Shown one piece after another: positions 24,101 through 37,500 of a stretch of DNA of 64,000 nt. Each line of letters opens with the position of its first letter. The first letter of the stretch is position 1. The notes beneath the pieces are model-generated. The model was not told the origin of the DNA and ran no database searches. It was given only the letters and a program-made list of their open reading frames with translations. Origin of the DNA: Metridium senile (lineage: Eukaryota; Cnidaria; Anthozoa; Actiniaria; Metridiidae). Location: assembly GCA_949775045.1 (NCBI GenBank), contig OX459096.1:34390371-34454370 (forward strand), read 5' to 3'. Both the position numbers and the translations under genes were made by a program.

Positions 24101-27100
24101 GATGATGATGATGATGGTAATGATGATGACGATAGTGCTGATCATCGTGATGATGCTAGTGATGATGATGGTTATGATGATGATGATGATGGTTATTATG
24201 ATGATGATGATGATGGTGTTGACGACGATGATGGTCGTAATAATAATGATGACGATGATCGTGATGATGATGATGACGAGAGTGACGATGATGATTATCG
24301 TGACAATCATGATGATGATGATAGCAATAATTGACATTATTATATAACATATAGTGGTATACCGAGTTATATCATATTCGCTGCGCTCACTCGTGGGATA
24401 TCTTATCAACACTCGAAGATAAAATTCATATCTCCGCGTGCCCATGTAATATCCTCTATGTAATGAATGTATAATTGGTTTCGGATATATCCTAATCAGT
24501 TGATCTGATAAAACATATAAAGAGTAAAAAATAATAGCAGCTACATATAGCCGCACAGTGATTACTGAGTAAGGAGTATTTACATTAAAGCATTATAGCA
24601 TTAAAGAGGAACAACAAGATGCGATAGTAAAATCTTACCAGTTGAAGGACATTATTAATGTTCGTTTTCTCATCTTCGGTGTCCTGACCAACGATAAAAT
24701 ACCAGCTTTTTTATCTTTTGTAGATTCTGATGCAGTCGAAACATCATGTATGACTGATGTTAAATGCTCGCTATCTACTTTGACTCCACTGGCCGCAGCG
24801 AAACTTTCCAGGACTTGCTGTGCTTCTTTGAGTCTTCCTTTTGCAATCAGCCATCGAGGGGATTCGGGAAACCATCTTACAGAAATAGATAAATGTAATT
24901 ATGCTCACTCAATTTGCTTTGCTTTGCTTTGCTTTGCTCATAGTTTGCTTTGCTTTGCTTTGCTTTGCTTTGCTTTGCTTTGCTTTGCTTTGCTTTGCTT
25001 TGCTTTGCTTTGCTTTGCTTTGCTTTGCTTTGCTTTGCTTTGCTTTCAGCTTTGCTTTGCTTTGCTTTGCTTTGCTTTGCTTGCTTTGCTTTGCTTTGCT
25101 TTGCTTTGCTTTGCTTTGCTTTGCTTTGCTTTGCTTTGCTTTGCTTTGCTTTGCTTTGCTTTGCTTTGCTTTGCTTTGCTTTGCTTTGCTTTGCTTTGCT
25201 TTGCTTTGCTTTGCTTTTTCTTTTCTATTTACCATTTGTGTCTACTTTCTACTTTGCTATCTGTTCTTTTTCTTATTTTGTTCGCATTTCTTTTCTCCTT
25301 TTTTTCATTTGATATTACTTCTTTACCGTCTTACCGTTCGTTTCTATAATTTCCTTGGTCCATCTGAGTTAAAACGTTCAATGTTAAGGTTTGTAGTAAC
25401 TAACCTCCATAGTAGAAGTGGTGGTACCCCAGGAATTGTTGTTGCAAGCATTAGATATCTCCAATCAGGAATCAAATATGCTATTAACGTCAACAATAAT
25501 GCACCAATCACAACAAAGATATTACAGATAATCCCGACGGCTGTACGGTAGGTCAGCGGACATATCTCCATTGGATACACAAACTTTGTTACCAAGCAAC
25601 CAGCAACACACAGCCCAGACCCAAAACGCATGACGGTAAACAAGGTAAGACTATTGGCATAGGTCGAACCAAAACCAAATACACCCTGAAACAAACGGAA
25701 ATGTTAAGCTTAGAGGTTGTACGAAGTGATCACAAAACCTGAGCTGATCCCTATATATCTATTCTATGGAACGGACTTATGAAAAACTGGAATTAAGATT
25801 TATTATTATTATCTGATCCAAGCGAAACTGTTTATTTAACTTATTGTATTTTTTCCATTGTCCACTACTATATATATTTCTCTCTGTTAATTCACAAATT
25901 AACTAGGACGGGTAGATTCGTACATTTACTTGAACATGACATTTCACTAAGTACATCAGTTCCTATAAGGTAACAGTGAACAACTTAAGACTGTATACTA
26001 AACAGAAAACTAATTAAACGAAAATACTTACAAATATTTGATGCACAAACGACTCATTTGAGTATACGTGAAGGAACGTCTAAACCTCCAAAAAACTGTC
26101 GATAGCGACCGAATACAACTAACTACAACGGAGTCCAAGTGTGTACTAAACTAAAAATTCATAGGCACAAAAAATACAAAGAAACCGAATAAATTATAAT
26201 AACCAAAATGTGTCTGGGGAATTAAAACTAAATGAAGCATACAGTAGACCAAACTAAAACAGAGCTATAAACTTAACATACCCCACCACAAAGACGGCTT
26301 TGCAGCTGTCTTTCAAAAATGTTCAGTCGAAACTGGAAGTGTCTCAAATAATAACTATTCACGAAACAAATAAAGTCAACTTAAATGTCCTCTAGTAGGC
26401 AAAGTTTATGTATAGGTCTTGTCAAGGTTGTAGTCTTGGTCTTGAGCTTAACTTGGCGTATCAGACCATCACTATTTGGAGTAAGTTCCACAATTCTTGC
26501 CAAGGGCCAGGAAAGGCGAGGAATACTATAATCTATCAGTAAAACTAGATCGCCAACGGAGACGTTTCTCGTAGGTTTTTTCCACTTATTTCTTTGTTGT
26601 AGGGAAGTCAAGTACTCTTTGATCCAGCGACGCCAGAAAACGTCAGACATGTACTGAACCTGCCTCCAGCGCCTTACACTGTAGAGATCATTACGATTAA
26701 AGTTTCCAGGTGGTAGACGTGGGCCCTTGCGAAGTAAAAGAAGATGATTAGGCGTGAGCGCATCCAAATCTTTGGGGTCATCAGAAACGTGAGTAAGTGG
26801 TCTGCTATTAACGATCGATTCTACCTCACACATGAGGGTGGAAAGCCCTTCATCATCAAGAACCTGTTCTTTGACCAAAGCTGAGAGCACCTTTCTAACT
26901 GTTCGTATGCATCGTTCCCAAACTCCTCCCATATGTGATGCGAAAGGAGGATTGAAAAGCCAACGTATATTTCTTTGTAGCATAAATTCTTGTAGTTGTT
27001 CTTGATTCCATTGGTTGATTTCTTGTCTGATTTCCCTTTCTCCTCCTACAAAATTGCCACCATTATCAGAGCGAATCTCTTCGGGCATTCCTCTGCGACA

Positions 27101-30100
27101 GATAAAACGCCTGAGTGAATTTATAAAGGATGAAGTATCTAGGCTGTATGCAACTTCTATATGAATAGCTCTTGTGGTGAGACACGTAAATATTACTCCA
27201 TATCGTTTTACTGTTACTCTGCCTCGCTTAACAGTAAAGGGGCCAAAACAATCTATACCAGTGAATGTAAAAGGTGGTTTGTCAGCTGTAACTCTGTCTG
27301 GTGGGAGATCAGCCATCTTTTGTTTCATTGGTCGCGAGTTAAGACGTTTACACAGAAAACAACTTCTTAGGATTCTGCGCACACTGGCACGCCCATTGAT
27401 TATCCAAAAGTGTTCTCTTATCAGTGACAGTACATGCTCCCGGCCAGAATGACCCGAAGGAAGGTGAAAGTGTCTGATGATCAAATCGACAATTGGATGG
27501 TTCTTCGGTAGGATGATTGGGTGTTGAGCTTCAAAATCTAAATCAGCATTTTTCAGTCGACCGCCAACGCGCAACAGACCACCACTGATAAATGGGTCCA
27601 AATTACAAATAGGACTTGATTTCTTGATAGATCTGGTACTTGACTTTTCAGCAACAGAATTCATCTCCCCTGCGAAGTGCTGCCACTGCACAAAGGAGAT
27701 AATTATGCGTTCAGCAGACCTCATCTCATCCAACGTTATTCTTCCACTCCTTACAACTTGTAAGTTGACCTGGCCAGACTTCATCTTGACCCTTTGAATT
27801 AGCCAATTCTTATAACGAAGAATCCATGCAATAGACTTCTTTAACTTTACCCATGATGAGAAACGTCTAAACAATCCGCCGAGGTCAGCCAAACCACCAT
27901 GTCTGCTTACTTCTGCGTGAAGAACTGTCTTCGTTTTCAGTTCAGGATCATCAGAGGAAATCTTTCTTTCAACAGGTTGCACAGGCCAGTCACACTCAGG
28001 TTTACGCAAGAACTCTGGACCATGTAGCCACTTTTCGTCGCTTAGTAACTTATCAACTGTAGCACCTCTCGATGCTATATCTGCAGGATTAGTCTTGCTA
28101 TCCACGTGCTTCCATTGCTTGGGAGAAGAAACATCATGAATACAACTTAGCCTGTTAGCAACAAAGGTTTGATAACGTTTATCCTGGTTGTCAATATAGC
28201 CAAGCACTGAAGTACTGTCAGTCCAAAACACTGATTCTTTGAGTTTTATGTCAATCTCTCTTTTCAACAGCTTGTCTAGACGTACTGCAACTGTGGCAGC
28301 TGAAAGCTCTAGCCTTGGAATTGACAACTGCTTCAGAGGAGCAATGCGAGACTTTGAAAGGATAAAGGCACAGTTGATGTCTCCCGAACGATTCTCGTGT
28401 CTTATGTAGGAAACAGCTGCGTAACCACACTCAGATGCATCAGCAAAATGATGTAACTGACTGTTCACGATTTCTCCAAAATTTAGAGGCTTGAAACAGC
28501 GGTCGAGGCAAAACTTCTTTAAGTTAGGCAAATCATACAGCCAATTATTCCATCTGGTAAGTTGCAAATCAGGAATAGCATCATCCCAACCAAGGTAGCA
28601 TAGGTCTCTAAGTATAGACTTGGCTGATAAGATGTAAGGACATACAAAACCCATTGGGTCATACACTGACGATATGGTACTCAAAATACCTCTCCTGGTC
28701 GCAGGCTTGTCTTTGATCTTGATTTGGTAAATAAACTTATCAGATTCCATGTCCCATCTAACTCCTAAGGCTCTTTCAACTGGCAATTCGTCTTGGTAAA
28801 GATCTAGATCTTTAACTTCTTTAGCTCGTTCAATGAGAGGAATAGAATTGATAACATTCTTGCTATTGCTTGACCACTTCGTCAGATGAAAACCACCACA
28901 TTATAGTAAACTAGTCAAATCTTGAGCCAAGCTGATGGCACTCTCTTCTGAAGTGACGCTTTTTAAGCAATCATCTACATAGAAATTGTTCTTGACAGTC
29001 TCGACTGTTTGAACAGCAAAGTTCTTTGCGTTATCAGCTGCAGTACGTAGTAATGCATAGTTTGCGCAACTTGCACTCCATACTCCTCCAAACAAGTGAA
29101 CACACATTTGATACTCTACTGGGTCTTGAGTGACGTCGTTGTTAGGAAACCAAAGAAAACGTAAAGCGTCAATGTCATCTGGATCAACACGTACTTGATG
29201 ATACATCGATTCAACGTCAGACATCAAACAAAATGGCTCCTCTCTGAATCTTGTCAGAACATCTACAAGCTTACTTGTGAGATCAGGGCCTTGATAGACT
29301 TTGTCATTCAATGATACACCAGAATACTTGGCAGCACAGTCGAAAACGATACGAACTTTGTCAGGCTTTTGTGGGTGTACTACAGAGTGATGTGGCAGGT
29401 ACCAAACTTTACCGTCATCACGACCCAAAACGTCATCAGGAACTTTTCTTGCGTAGTTTCTTTGTAGAAGGTCACTAATAAATGTAGAATACTTCTTGTG
29501 CAGCAATTCGTCTTTCACTAGCCTTTTCTGTAGCAACCGTAGTCGATGCTTAGCAAGAGGCTTGTTGTTTGGCAAGTCCGGTGGATTACATTTCCAAGGT
29601 ATAGCGAACTGATAATGGCCATCAATTATACGTGCTGACTCATCGTAAATCTTCATGACACGTCTATCGTCTTGAGACATCACGCGGTTATCACAGGCAA
29701 TAGAGTCGACAAACTCTAAGTTCACAAAGCGATTGAACTGCTCGTCTAAAGACTCATCTAGCTTACTGAAGAACACTTGCTTTTTTGATTTCTTTGTCAG
29801 ACCATTTCGTCCAAGTGGACCATTTAGAGTCCAGCCCAAGCACGTTCTAGAAGCGAATGGACCACCGTGAACACTTCTTCTGACTTCAATTGGTTCAAGT
29901 GCAGCTGGTACGTCTTGTCCAATAAGTAATTCCACCTCTGCGCCAATGTTGGTCAAACGAACTCCATTTAGATTAGGCCAACGGTTCACGTCTTGCTGGG
30001 AGGCGATGTAACTTGAAGATACATGGAGTTCCTCTCTGGCATATACGTCAGATAGCTCAATCATAGCGTTTTCATCCATGTCCATTACTTCCAAGCTAAC

Positions 30101-33100
30101 CTTCTTCGCAGTTATTGGAACATCACGTTTTTCAATTGTTGTCAAAGCGAACTCAACATCTGATCCATTAACATCAAGTTGTTGAAGCAAACGAGACGAA
30201 CACCAGGTGGAAGTTGAACCTGTATCAAGCAAAGCGTAGACTTGAACAACTTTAGTATTTCCTTTGCCTTTGACTTTCACAGGAACAATTGGAAGAGCTT
30301 TGGCATCACATTCTCTAGCAGAACTATTCAGAGAACCCATAAAACCTCCAAAGTTGTTTCTGTTCTGATTTGTTGAGTTCTTTATACCATTCGAGTTACT
30401 GTCGGTGCTTGATGAAGAACTTTGTTTCCCTTGACGAAGAGCTAGGAGGGCTGGATGTAGAGATGCCATATGCTTACGCGAAAATGTGCAGTCTTGAACT
30501 TTACAGTCGTTAGGTATCTTGCATCCACCAGCAAAATGTGTAGTTGAAAGACAGTTTTCACAGAGCTTCCTCTTACGTACAAACTGCAGTTTCTCGTTAC
30601 TTGGTAAGTTGTCAAAAACTTTACAGTCGTTCAGTCGATGGTTACCTTGGCAGTGAAAACATTTCCATCGTGAATTTGACTCTGTTACTGCAACTGTATC
30701 ATCTGTTTGAGTAGTGAAAGTGTGACCTTTGTGGATTTTTCTTTCGCTGGTACTTGCAGGCTTACTAGATCTGCGATCCATAGGATTTCGATCCAAAATT
30801 TCTCCAAAAACTGGGTCGTTCTTTTCTTTTGCAGCGTTGGCTATAAGCTCCTTGACATGAACAATGTTGGGCACTTTACCATGATCTCTCAGCTCCCTTG
30901 CCTTTGTTTGCCAACGTGATCGCAGATAGGAAGGTACTCTTCGAAGAATCTTTATAAGCTTGTCATCATTATTAATTTCATGAAGTCGACCAGCAACTCT
31001 TAGGACGATTTCACAGTTTTCCAAGTCGTCGGCGAGATCTTGAAGTGATTCACGATCACTGGCAGCAATAACAGGACCATCAGCAACCTTGTTAATCCAC
31101 GCGTTAGATACGAGGTAATTGTCACCAAAACGTCTTTCCAAAAGCCTTTTAGCAGTCTTGTAGCCTTCTTCTGCATCCATCATTCCACATCCTTTAACGA
31201 TGTCCTTGGCTTTACCAGTGCAGTATTGTATCAGTAACTGTAGTCTTTCACTTGCGTCATCAGTGCATTTTTCTACGTTGTTTTCAAACGACTTGATGAA
31301 AAGGAAGTAATTGAGTGGGTTACCATCAAAGGATATCAAATCAGCCTTTGGAAGCCTTTGTGCCTTGAGTTGACGCTCAACTTGTTTCTGTACAATCTGA
31401 AGGGACTGCAATACTTTGTAACCATCATCGTCAAAATCAGTAGCTTGTAGACGCTCTTGCTTTGGATGAGGGTTGGGTGCAAATTTATTTGGCAAGGACT
31501 CTTCCAACATAGAACTATTCATGCAAGGTGAAGTTTTAAAGATAACCTTTTGAGACACAGGTGTTGGTACTGTAGTTCTGGGGTGCGGTATAGTAGAACT
31601 TGTAAGTCTTTCTTGGATAGTAGAAGGTAGGTGATAAGCAGACTGACGTTGTATGACTGAAGGAATATCCTGTAATTCTTCTTCATAATTTTCGTAGACC
31701 TGTTCTTGGGCTTTCGCTTTCTCCATTTTCGTTTCAAGTTTAAGTCGTTCTTCACGAAGTCGTAATTGAAGCTTTTCTTCAGCCAAAGCATACTTTTTAC
31801 TTAACGATTCTACTTCTACCATTAAAGCAGCGCGTTTTGCAGAAACTTTCATCTTTTCTTGACGAACTGAACTTCTAGACGTAGATGAAGCCGTGCTTTT
31901 CGACGAAACCTTCGTAGAAACCTTCGTAGAAACCTTTGTAGAAACATTTGATGAAGCATTTGTTGAAGCATTGGATGCTGCTTTCGGCGAGACATTGCTA
32001 ATGGAATCTGTAGGCTGGACGATGTCAGCGAGCCATGTATTTAATTGCTGTTTGAAGTTATAATACTGTATCAGATATTCGTCGAAATACTGAAACGACT
32101 CTTCGATCGTTGCAGGATCTGATAGGCAAGCTTGATAATCTTCGTGGGCCTTTCTTAGACTAGCCAAAGTCACGTCGAGTTGTTCTTCTAATCTGTATAT
32201 CTCTTGTACGTTCTCAGGCGAAGGTTCACGAGTCATTAGGTCTTTCATACGATTCATCTTTCGTGTCATAGCTCCCTTGAAAGACTTTCTTGATGCTTTT
32301 AGTTGATTCATAACGTCGGACTCCATATCCGGGCAAATATTTGAACGTTTGTTAATTCACAAATTAACTAGGACGGGTAGATTCGTACATTTACTTGAAC
32401 ATGACATTTCACTAAGTACATCAGTTCCTATAAGGTAACAGTGAACAACTTAAGACTGTATACTAAACAGAAAACTAATTAAACGAAAATACTTACAAAT
32501 ATTTGATGCACAAACGACTCATTTGAGTATACGTGAAGGAACGTCTAAACCTCCAAAAAACTGTCGATAGCGACCGAATACAACTAACTACAACGGAGTC
32601 CAAGTGTGTACTAAACTAAAAATTCATAGGCACAAAAAATACAAAGAAACCGAATAAATTATAATAACCAAAATGTGTCTGGGGAATTAAAACTAAATGA
32701 AGCATACAGTAGACCAAACTAAAACAGAGCTATAAACTTAACACTCTCTTTGCACCATCATTTACTTGATAATGTTGTCGCGATGACAACGAAACGTCGT
32801 AATTTGTATTCGCTAGTTTTCTTATCATGATATTATTTTCATTTTTTATATATACTTTTTATTGATATCGACTATTCATCTACCCTGCGAGCAAAGTCTC
32901 CTTTGCCTTCCCCGTGAGAGAGAAAGGAAAGAGAGACTCTGCCGAAAGCCTGTCGTTTTTCATTTGAGCATGCCCGCCGGTTGCTTAGAAACTGAATAGT
33001 TTCCACGCCCACTTGCTATAAAATAACATTTCCGTTTCCCGTAACCTTCGACCTCGTACAACTTGGGCTATCGGAATAGCGAACTGATAAATGAGCGATT

Positions 33101-34457
33101 TGCCGTGCCCGGTCGGTAAAGAAACAAAGGTATCTTGTCCCAAGATAAATTCTGTTATTCCTCTCTCTTGATAAGTCGATAATTGAAATTTCTTCAAGGA
33201 AAATAGACTTTCAAACACGTCAGTTATAGCCTTACGAAAGGTCGCCGCCATATTATGCTTGTGGGCGCAGTTTTGGTCATCGGAATAAATCATTAATTTT
33301 CAACCGTGCGCACAAAAACAAGTTTGACCGGAAGCAAAACCAGTTTGACTAGCCCCGGGTCTTTAGCCTGCGTCACATCCGGACTTTTTCTCGGTTAAGT
33401 CCGTCTGTGAAACAACGCCACAAACCGTGTTCTGGACCCCCAGCTGACTAGCACGGATATAGGAAGCGATTTCTGATTGGCTCATGCCTTCTTCGATTCT
33501 AACATGCTCGCTGATTGGTCAAAAGCTTGTCATAACTATCTTTCATCGCGCCAAAGTCCAAAGTTTTAATGCTACACATGGTTTTGACCTTTGACATGTG
33601 TACGTAGTTGTTTGAACGAAATTTACTGCAAAGTTTATGATTCAAAAAGACAGAATTATCACGAGCAGCAAAAGAAAATTCAATATTTGATTGGTCTTTT
33701 ATTTCTATTGAGAGATATCTCAAGAACTATGCCAAGCTTGTTTGAAGAATTATAAAACACAATTTGTCTATAAACGAACAAACTACTGGGCTTATCTGAC
33801 ACAGCACAAACAATGAAATAAATCTAACAATACTTTCAAAGTTAAGTTAGTTTATTGACTTTGTCGCTCATCCATGAGAATTAATGTTTAGCATAATACT
33901 CAATCGATAAACGTGGTTTCTCTTCCAATGGATGATGTTCTTCACATCTGATCAGCATTAAAATATCACAGATCTTCGATATAGCGTGTCGGAACGTCGA
34001 TAAAACATTATTCTGCTAAAAAAGACTTTGATACTCTCCTTTCATTCAGGCAAAAGGATACTAACTCGTAGGTTAGCAAAAGGTTTTCAATTTCAAATTG
34101 ATTTTCGATAACTTCAAACGGCTGCTTGTTTTGTTTACATTTTGTCACATGTGCGTAGAAGAATATCCAAACCAATCAGCAATCGTGTTAGAATTGAACA
34201 AGGCGAGAGCCAATAAGAAATCGCTTCTTATATCCGTGCTAGTCAGCTGGGGGTCCAGAACACGGTTTGTGGCGTTGTTTCACAGACGGACTTAACCGAG
34301 AAAAAGTCCGGATGTGACGCAGGCTACGGGTGGGTGTCGGGAAAACATGGATACGGACCGTCCGTCGGCGGACCAACGGACCAACGGACCGGCGGACCGA
34401 CGGACCGACGGACCGGTCCGTCGACGGACCATTTGGGAAAACGCGGACCAAAAAAAA

Positions 34458-34508
<51 letters not shown>

Positions 34509-37500
34509 AAAATAAAGATACAAAAAAATAAAGATACAAAAAAAAAATAAAAAAAATAAAAATGAAAAAGTAGATAAAACGGTAAAAAAAACTTCCAAAT
34601 ATTTATAAAATGTTTCTTTACCCGAAAAAAATCAATAATTCAGAAGAATTAACCTATTAGTGAGTGTCCCACTGTGTTTCTCGATGCAACTCGAGGAATC
34701 GGGATACTTGAATTATACTGAGAGACTTTTTCTGAGATTTTTTTCTCTTAAACTGCAACAATCGAAACGACAAGCTAGTTCACAAGCTGCCTGCAAACAG
34801 AGTACGAATCATCTTGTGATGTCGAATGTGTATAATGTCAGTCATCACTTGATAAGACACGCACGTCCCTCTCTCAGTACATAAATCTAGAATTATTCTC
34901 TGATATGTTATTATAAAAGTTATTATAACATAATACAGCCCGTGAATCTGACGCTGCGATTTGGATAGAGATAAATGCGTTAAACTGAAGTAAAGGCTGT
35001 TAGTTTTGATTATCATCCCTAAATGGATTTAATAAATTGAACTCAAGTATTAATAACGACATATCTGTTTTGCATTTATCAGTTGTGTCATCAAAAGCTT
35101 TTATAAACTGACCTTGTTGACCTCCCACCATGAAATCTCAGGCCAGCTTCACTTTGGGCAATAAATGGGCTACTATAATGATCGCTTGTTAAAATCCATT
35201 GATCTCAGCATCTTGAATGTGTTATCAAATTCGTTGAGTAATCAATATTCAATCGATCAATATTCTTATTTTAAGGCTTATGTACTGAGAGAGGGACGTG
35301 CGTGTCTTATCAAGTGATGACTGACATTATATACATTCGACATCACAAGATGATTCGTACTCTGTTTGCAGGCAGCTTGTGAACTAGCTTGTCGTTTCGA
35401 TTGTTGCAGTTTAAGAGAAAAAAATCTCAGAAAAAGTCTCTCAGTATAATTCAAGTATCCCGATTCCTCGAGTCGCATCGAGAAACACAGTGGGACACTC
35501 ACTAATAGGTTAATTCTTCTGAATTATTGATTTTTTTCGGGTAAAGAAACATTTTATAAATATTTTGAAGTTTTTTTTACCGTTTTATCTACTTTTTCAT
35601 TTTTATTTTTTTCATTTATTTTTTGTATCTTTATTTTTTTGTATCTTTATTTTTTTTATTTATTTTTTTATTATTTTTTTTTTTGGTCCGCATTTTCCCA
35701 AATGGTCCGTCGACGGACCGGTCCGTCGGTCCGCCGGTCCGCCGGTCCGTTGGTCCGTTGGTCCGCCGACGGACGGTCCGTATCCGTGTTTTCCCGACAC
35801 CCGGCTACGGGTCTTGGGCTAGCGGTACATGAAAGAAACGACAGGCTTTCGGCAGAGTCTCTCTTTCCTTTCTCTCTCACGGGGAAGGCAAAGGAGACTC
35901 TGCTCGCAGGGTACTATTCATCACTTTTAACGTGTTAACGAAAACGATAGTGATAATGACAACGATAGTGATAATTACATGCAACGATAGTGATAATGAC
36001 AACGATAATGATAATGACAACGATAGTGATAATGACAACGATAGTGATAATGACAACGATAGTGATAATGACAACGATAATGATAATGACAACGATAGTG
36101 ATAATGACAACGATAGTGATAATGACAACGATAGTGATAATGACAACGATAGTGATAATGACAACGATAGTGATAATGACAACGATCTGAGTGATAATGA
36201 CAACGATAGTGATAATGACAACGATAGTGATAATGACAACGATAGTGATAATGACAACGATAGTGATAATTACATGCAACGATAGTGATAATGACAACGA
36301 TAATGATAATGACAACGATAGTGATAATGACAACGATAGTGATAATGACAACGATAGTGATAATGACAACGATAGTGATAATGACAACGATAGTGATAAT
36401 GACAACGATAGTGATAATGACAACGATAGTGATAATGACAACGATAGTGATAATGACAACGATAGTGATAATGACAACGATAGTGATAATGACAACGATA
36501 GTGATAATGACAACGATAGTGATAATGACAACGATAGTGATAATGACAACGATAGTGATAATGACAACGATAGTGATAATGACAACGATAGTGATAATGA
36601 CAACGATAGTGATAATGACAACGATCTGAGTGATAATGACAACGATAGTGATAATGACAACGATAGTGATAATGACAACGATAGTGATAATGACAACGAT
36701 AGTGATAATGACAACGATAGTGATAATGACAACGATAGTGATAATGACAACGATTTGATAATGATAAAGATAAGGATAGCGATAATGATAATGATAGCGA
36801 AAACAATAATGATAACGATAACAATAATGATAACGATAACAATAATGATAACAATAATGATAACGATAACAATAATGATAACGATAACAATAATGATAAT
36901 GATAACAATAATGATAACGATAACAATAATGATAACAATAATGATAACGATAACAATAATGATAACGATAACAATAATGATAACGATAACAATAATGATA
37001 ACGATAACAATAATGATAACAATAATGATAACGATAACAATAATGATAACGATAACAATAATGATAACGATAACAATAATGATAACGATAACAATAATGA
37101 TAACGATAACAATAATGATAACAATAATGATAACGATAACGATAATGATAACGATAACAATAATGATAACGATAACAATAATGATAACGATAACAATAAT
37201 GATAGCGATAACAATAATGATAACGATAATGATAGCGATAACGATAACAATAATGATAAGATATTGATAACGATAATGCGGATAACAATAATGATAACGT
37301 TTAATACAGTTAACTGGCTGACAGCAAGAACAAGTGGACAAGACACATAACGACATCAAATCAAAAAAAATAACTGCAACCCGATAAACACACCCACCAT
37401 GAAAAAGAGACTTAAAAAAATAGTGATCCTTCTGCCAAACCTATCGGAGAAACTTCCAAAGGCCAACGATCCAACAAGAAGCCCGCCGTTGTATACTGAC

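Larger units (their letters stand above)
32881..35913. mobile_element. Mutator-like composite element, 9-bp target duplication
   Basis: Inverted ends TACCCTGCGAGC followed by AGTCTCCTTTGCCTTCCCC, about 85 bp of similarity, flanked by CTATTCATC at 32872-32880 and 35914-35922. The element proper is about 0.6 kb. It contains a helicase exon fragment (32985-33293) and has been enlarged by two nested foldbacks (33364-34325 and 34332-35802). No transposase is seen, so it is non-autonomous. Confidence 0.9.

Noticed and set aside
23966..24556. Long frames over GAT, TTTGC, GATAAC and TGATGG repeats (also 3543-3935, 24642-25551, 35877-37359)
   Set aside because: Low-complexity repeats without stops in several frames on both strands; poly-Ile, poly-Ser-Leu, Leu-Cys-Phe-Ala and Asp-Asn runs have no start, splice or homology support.
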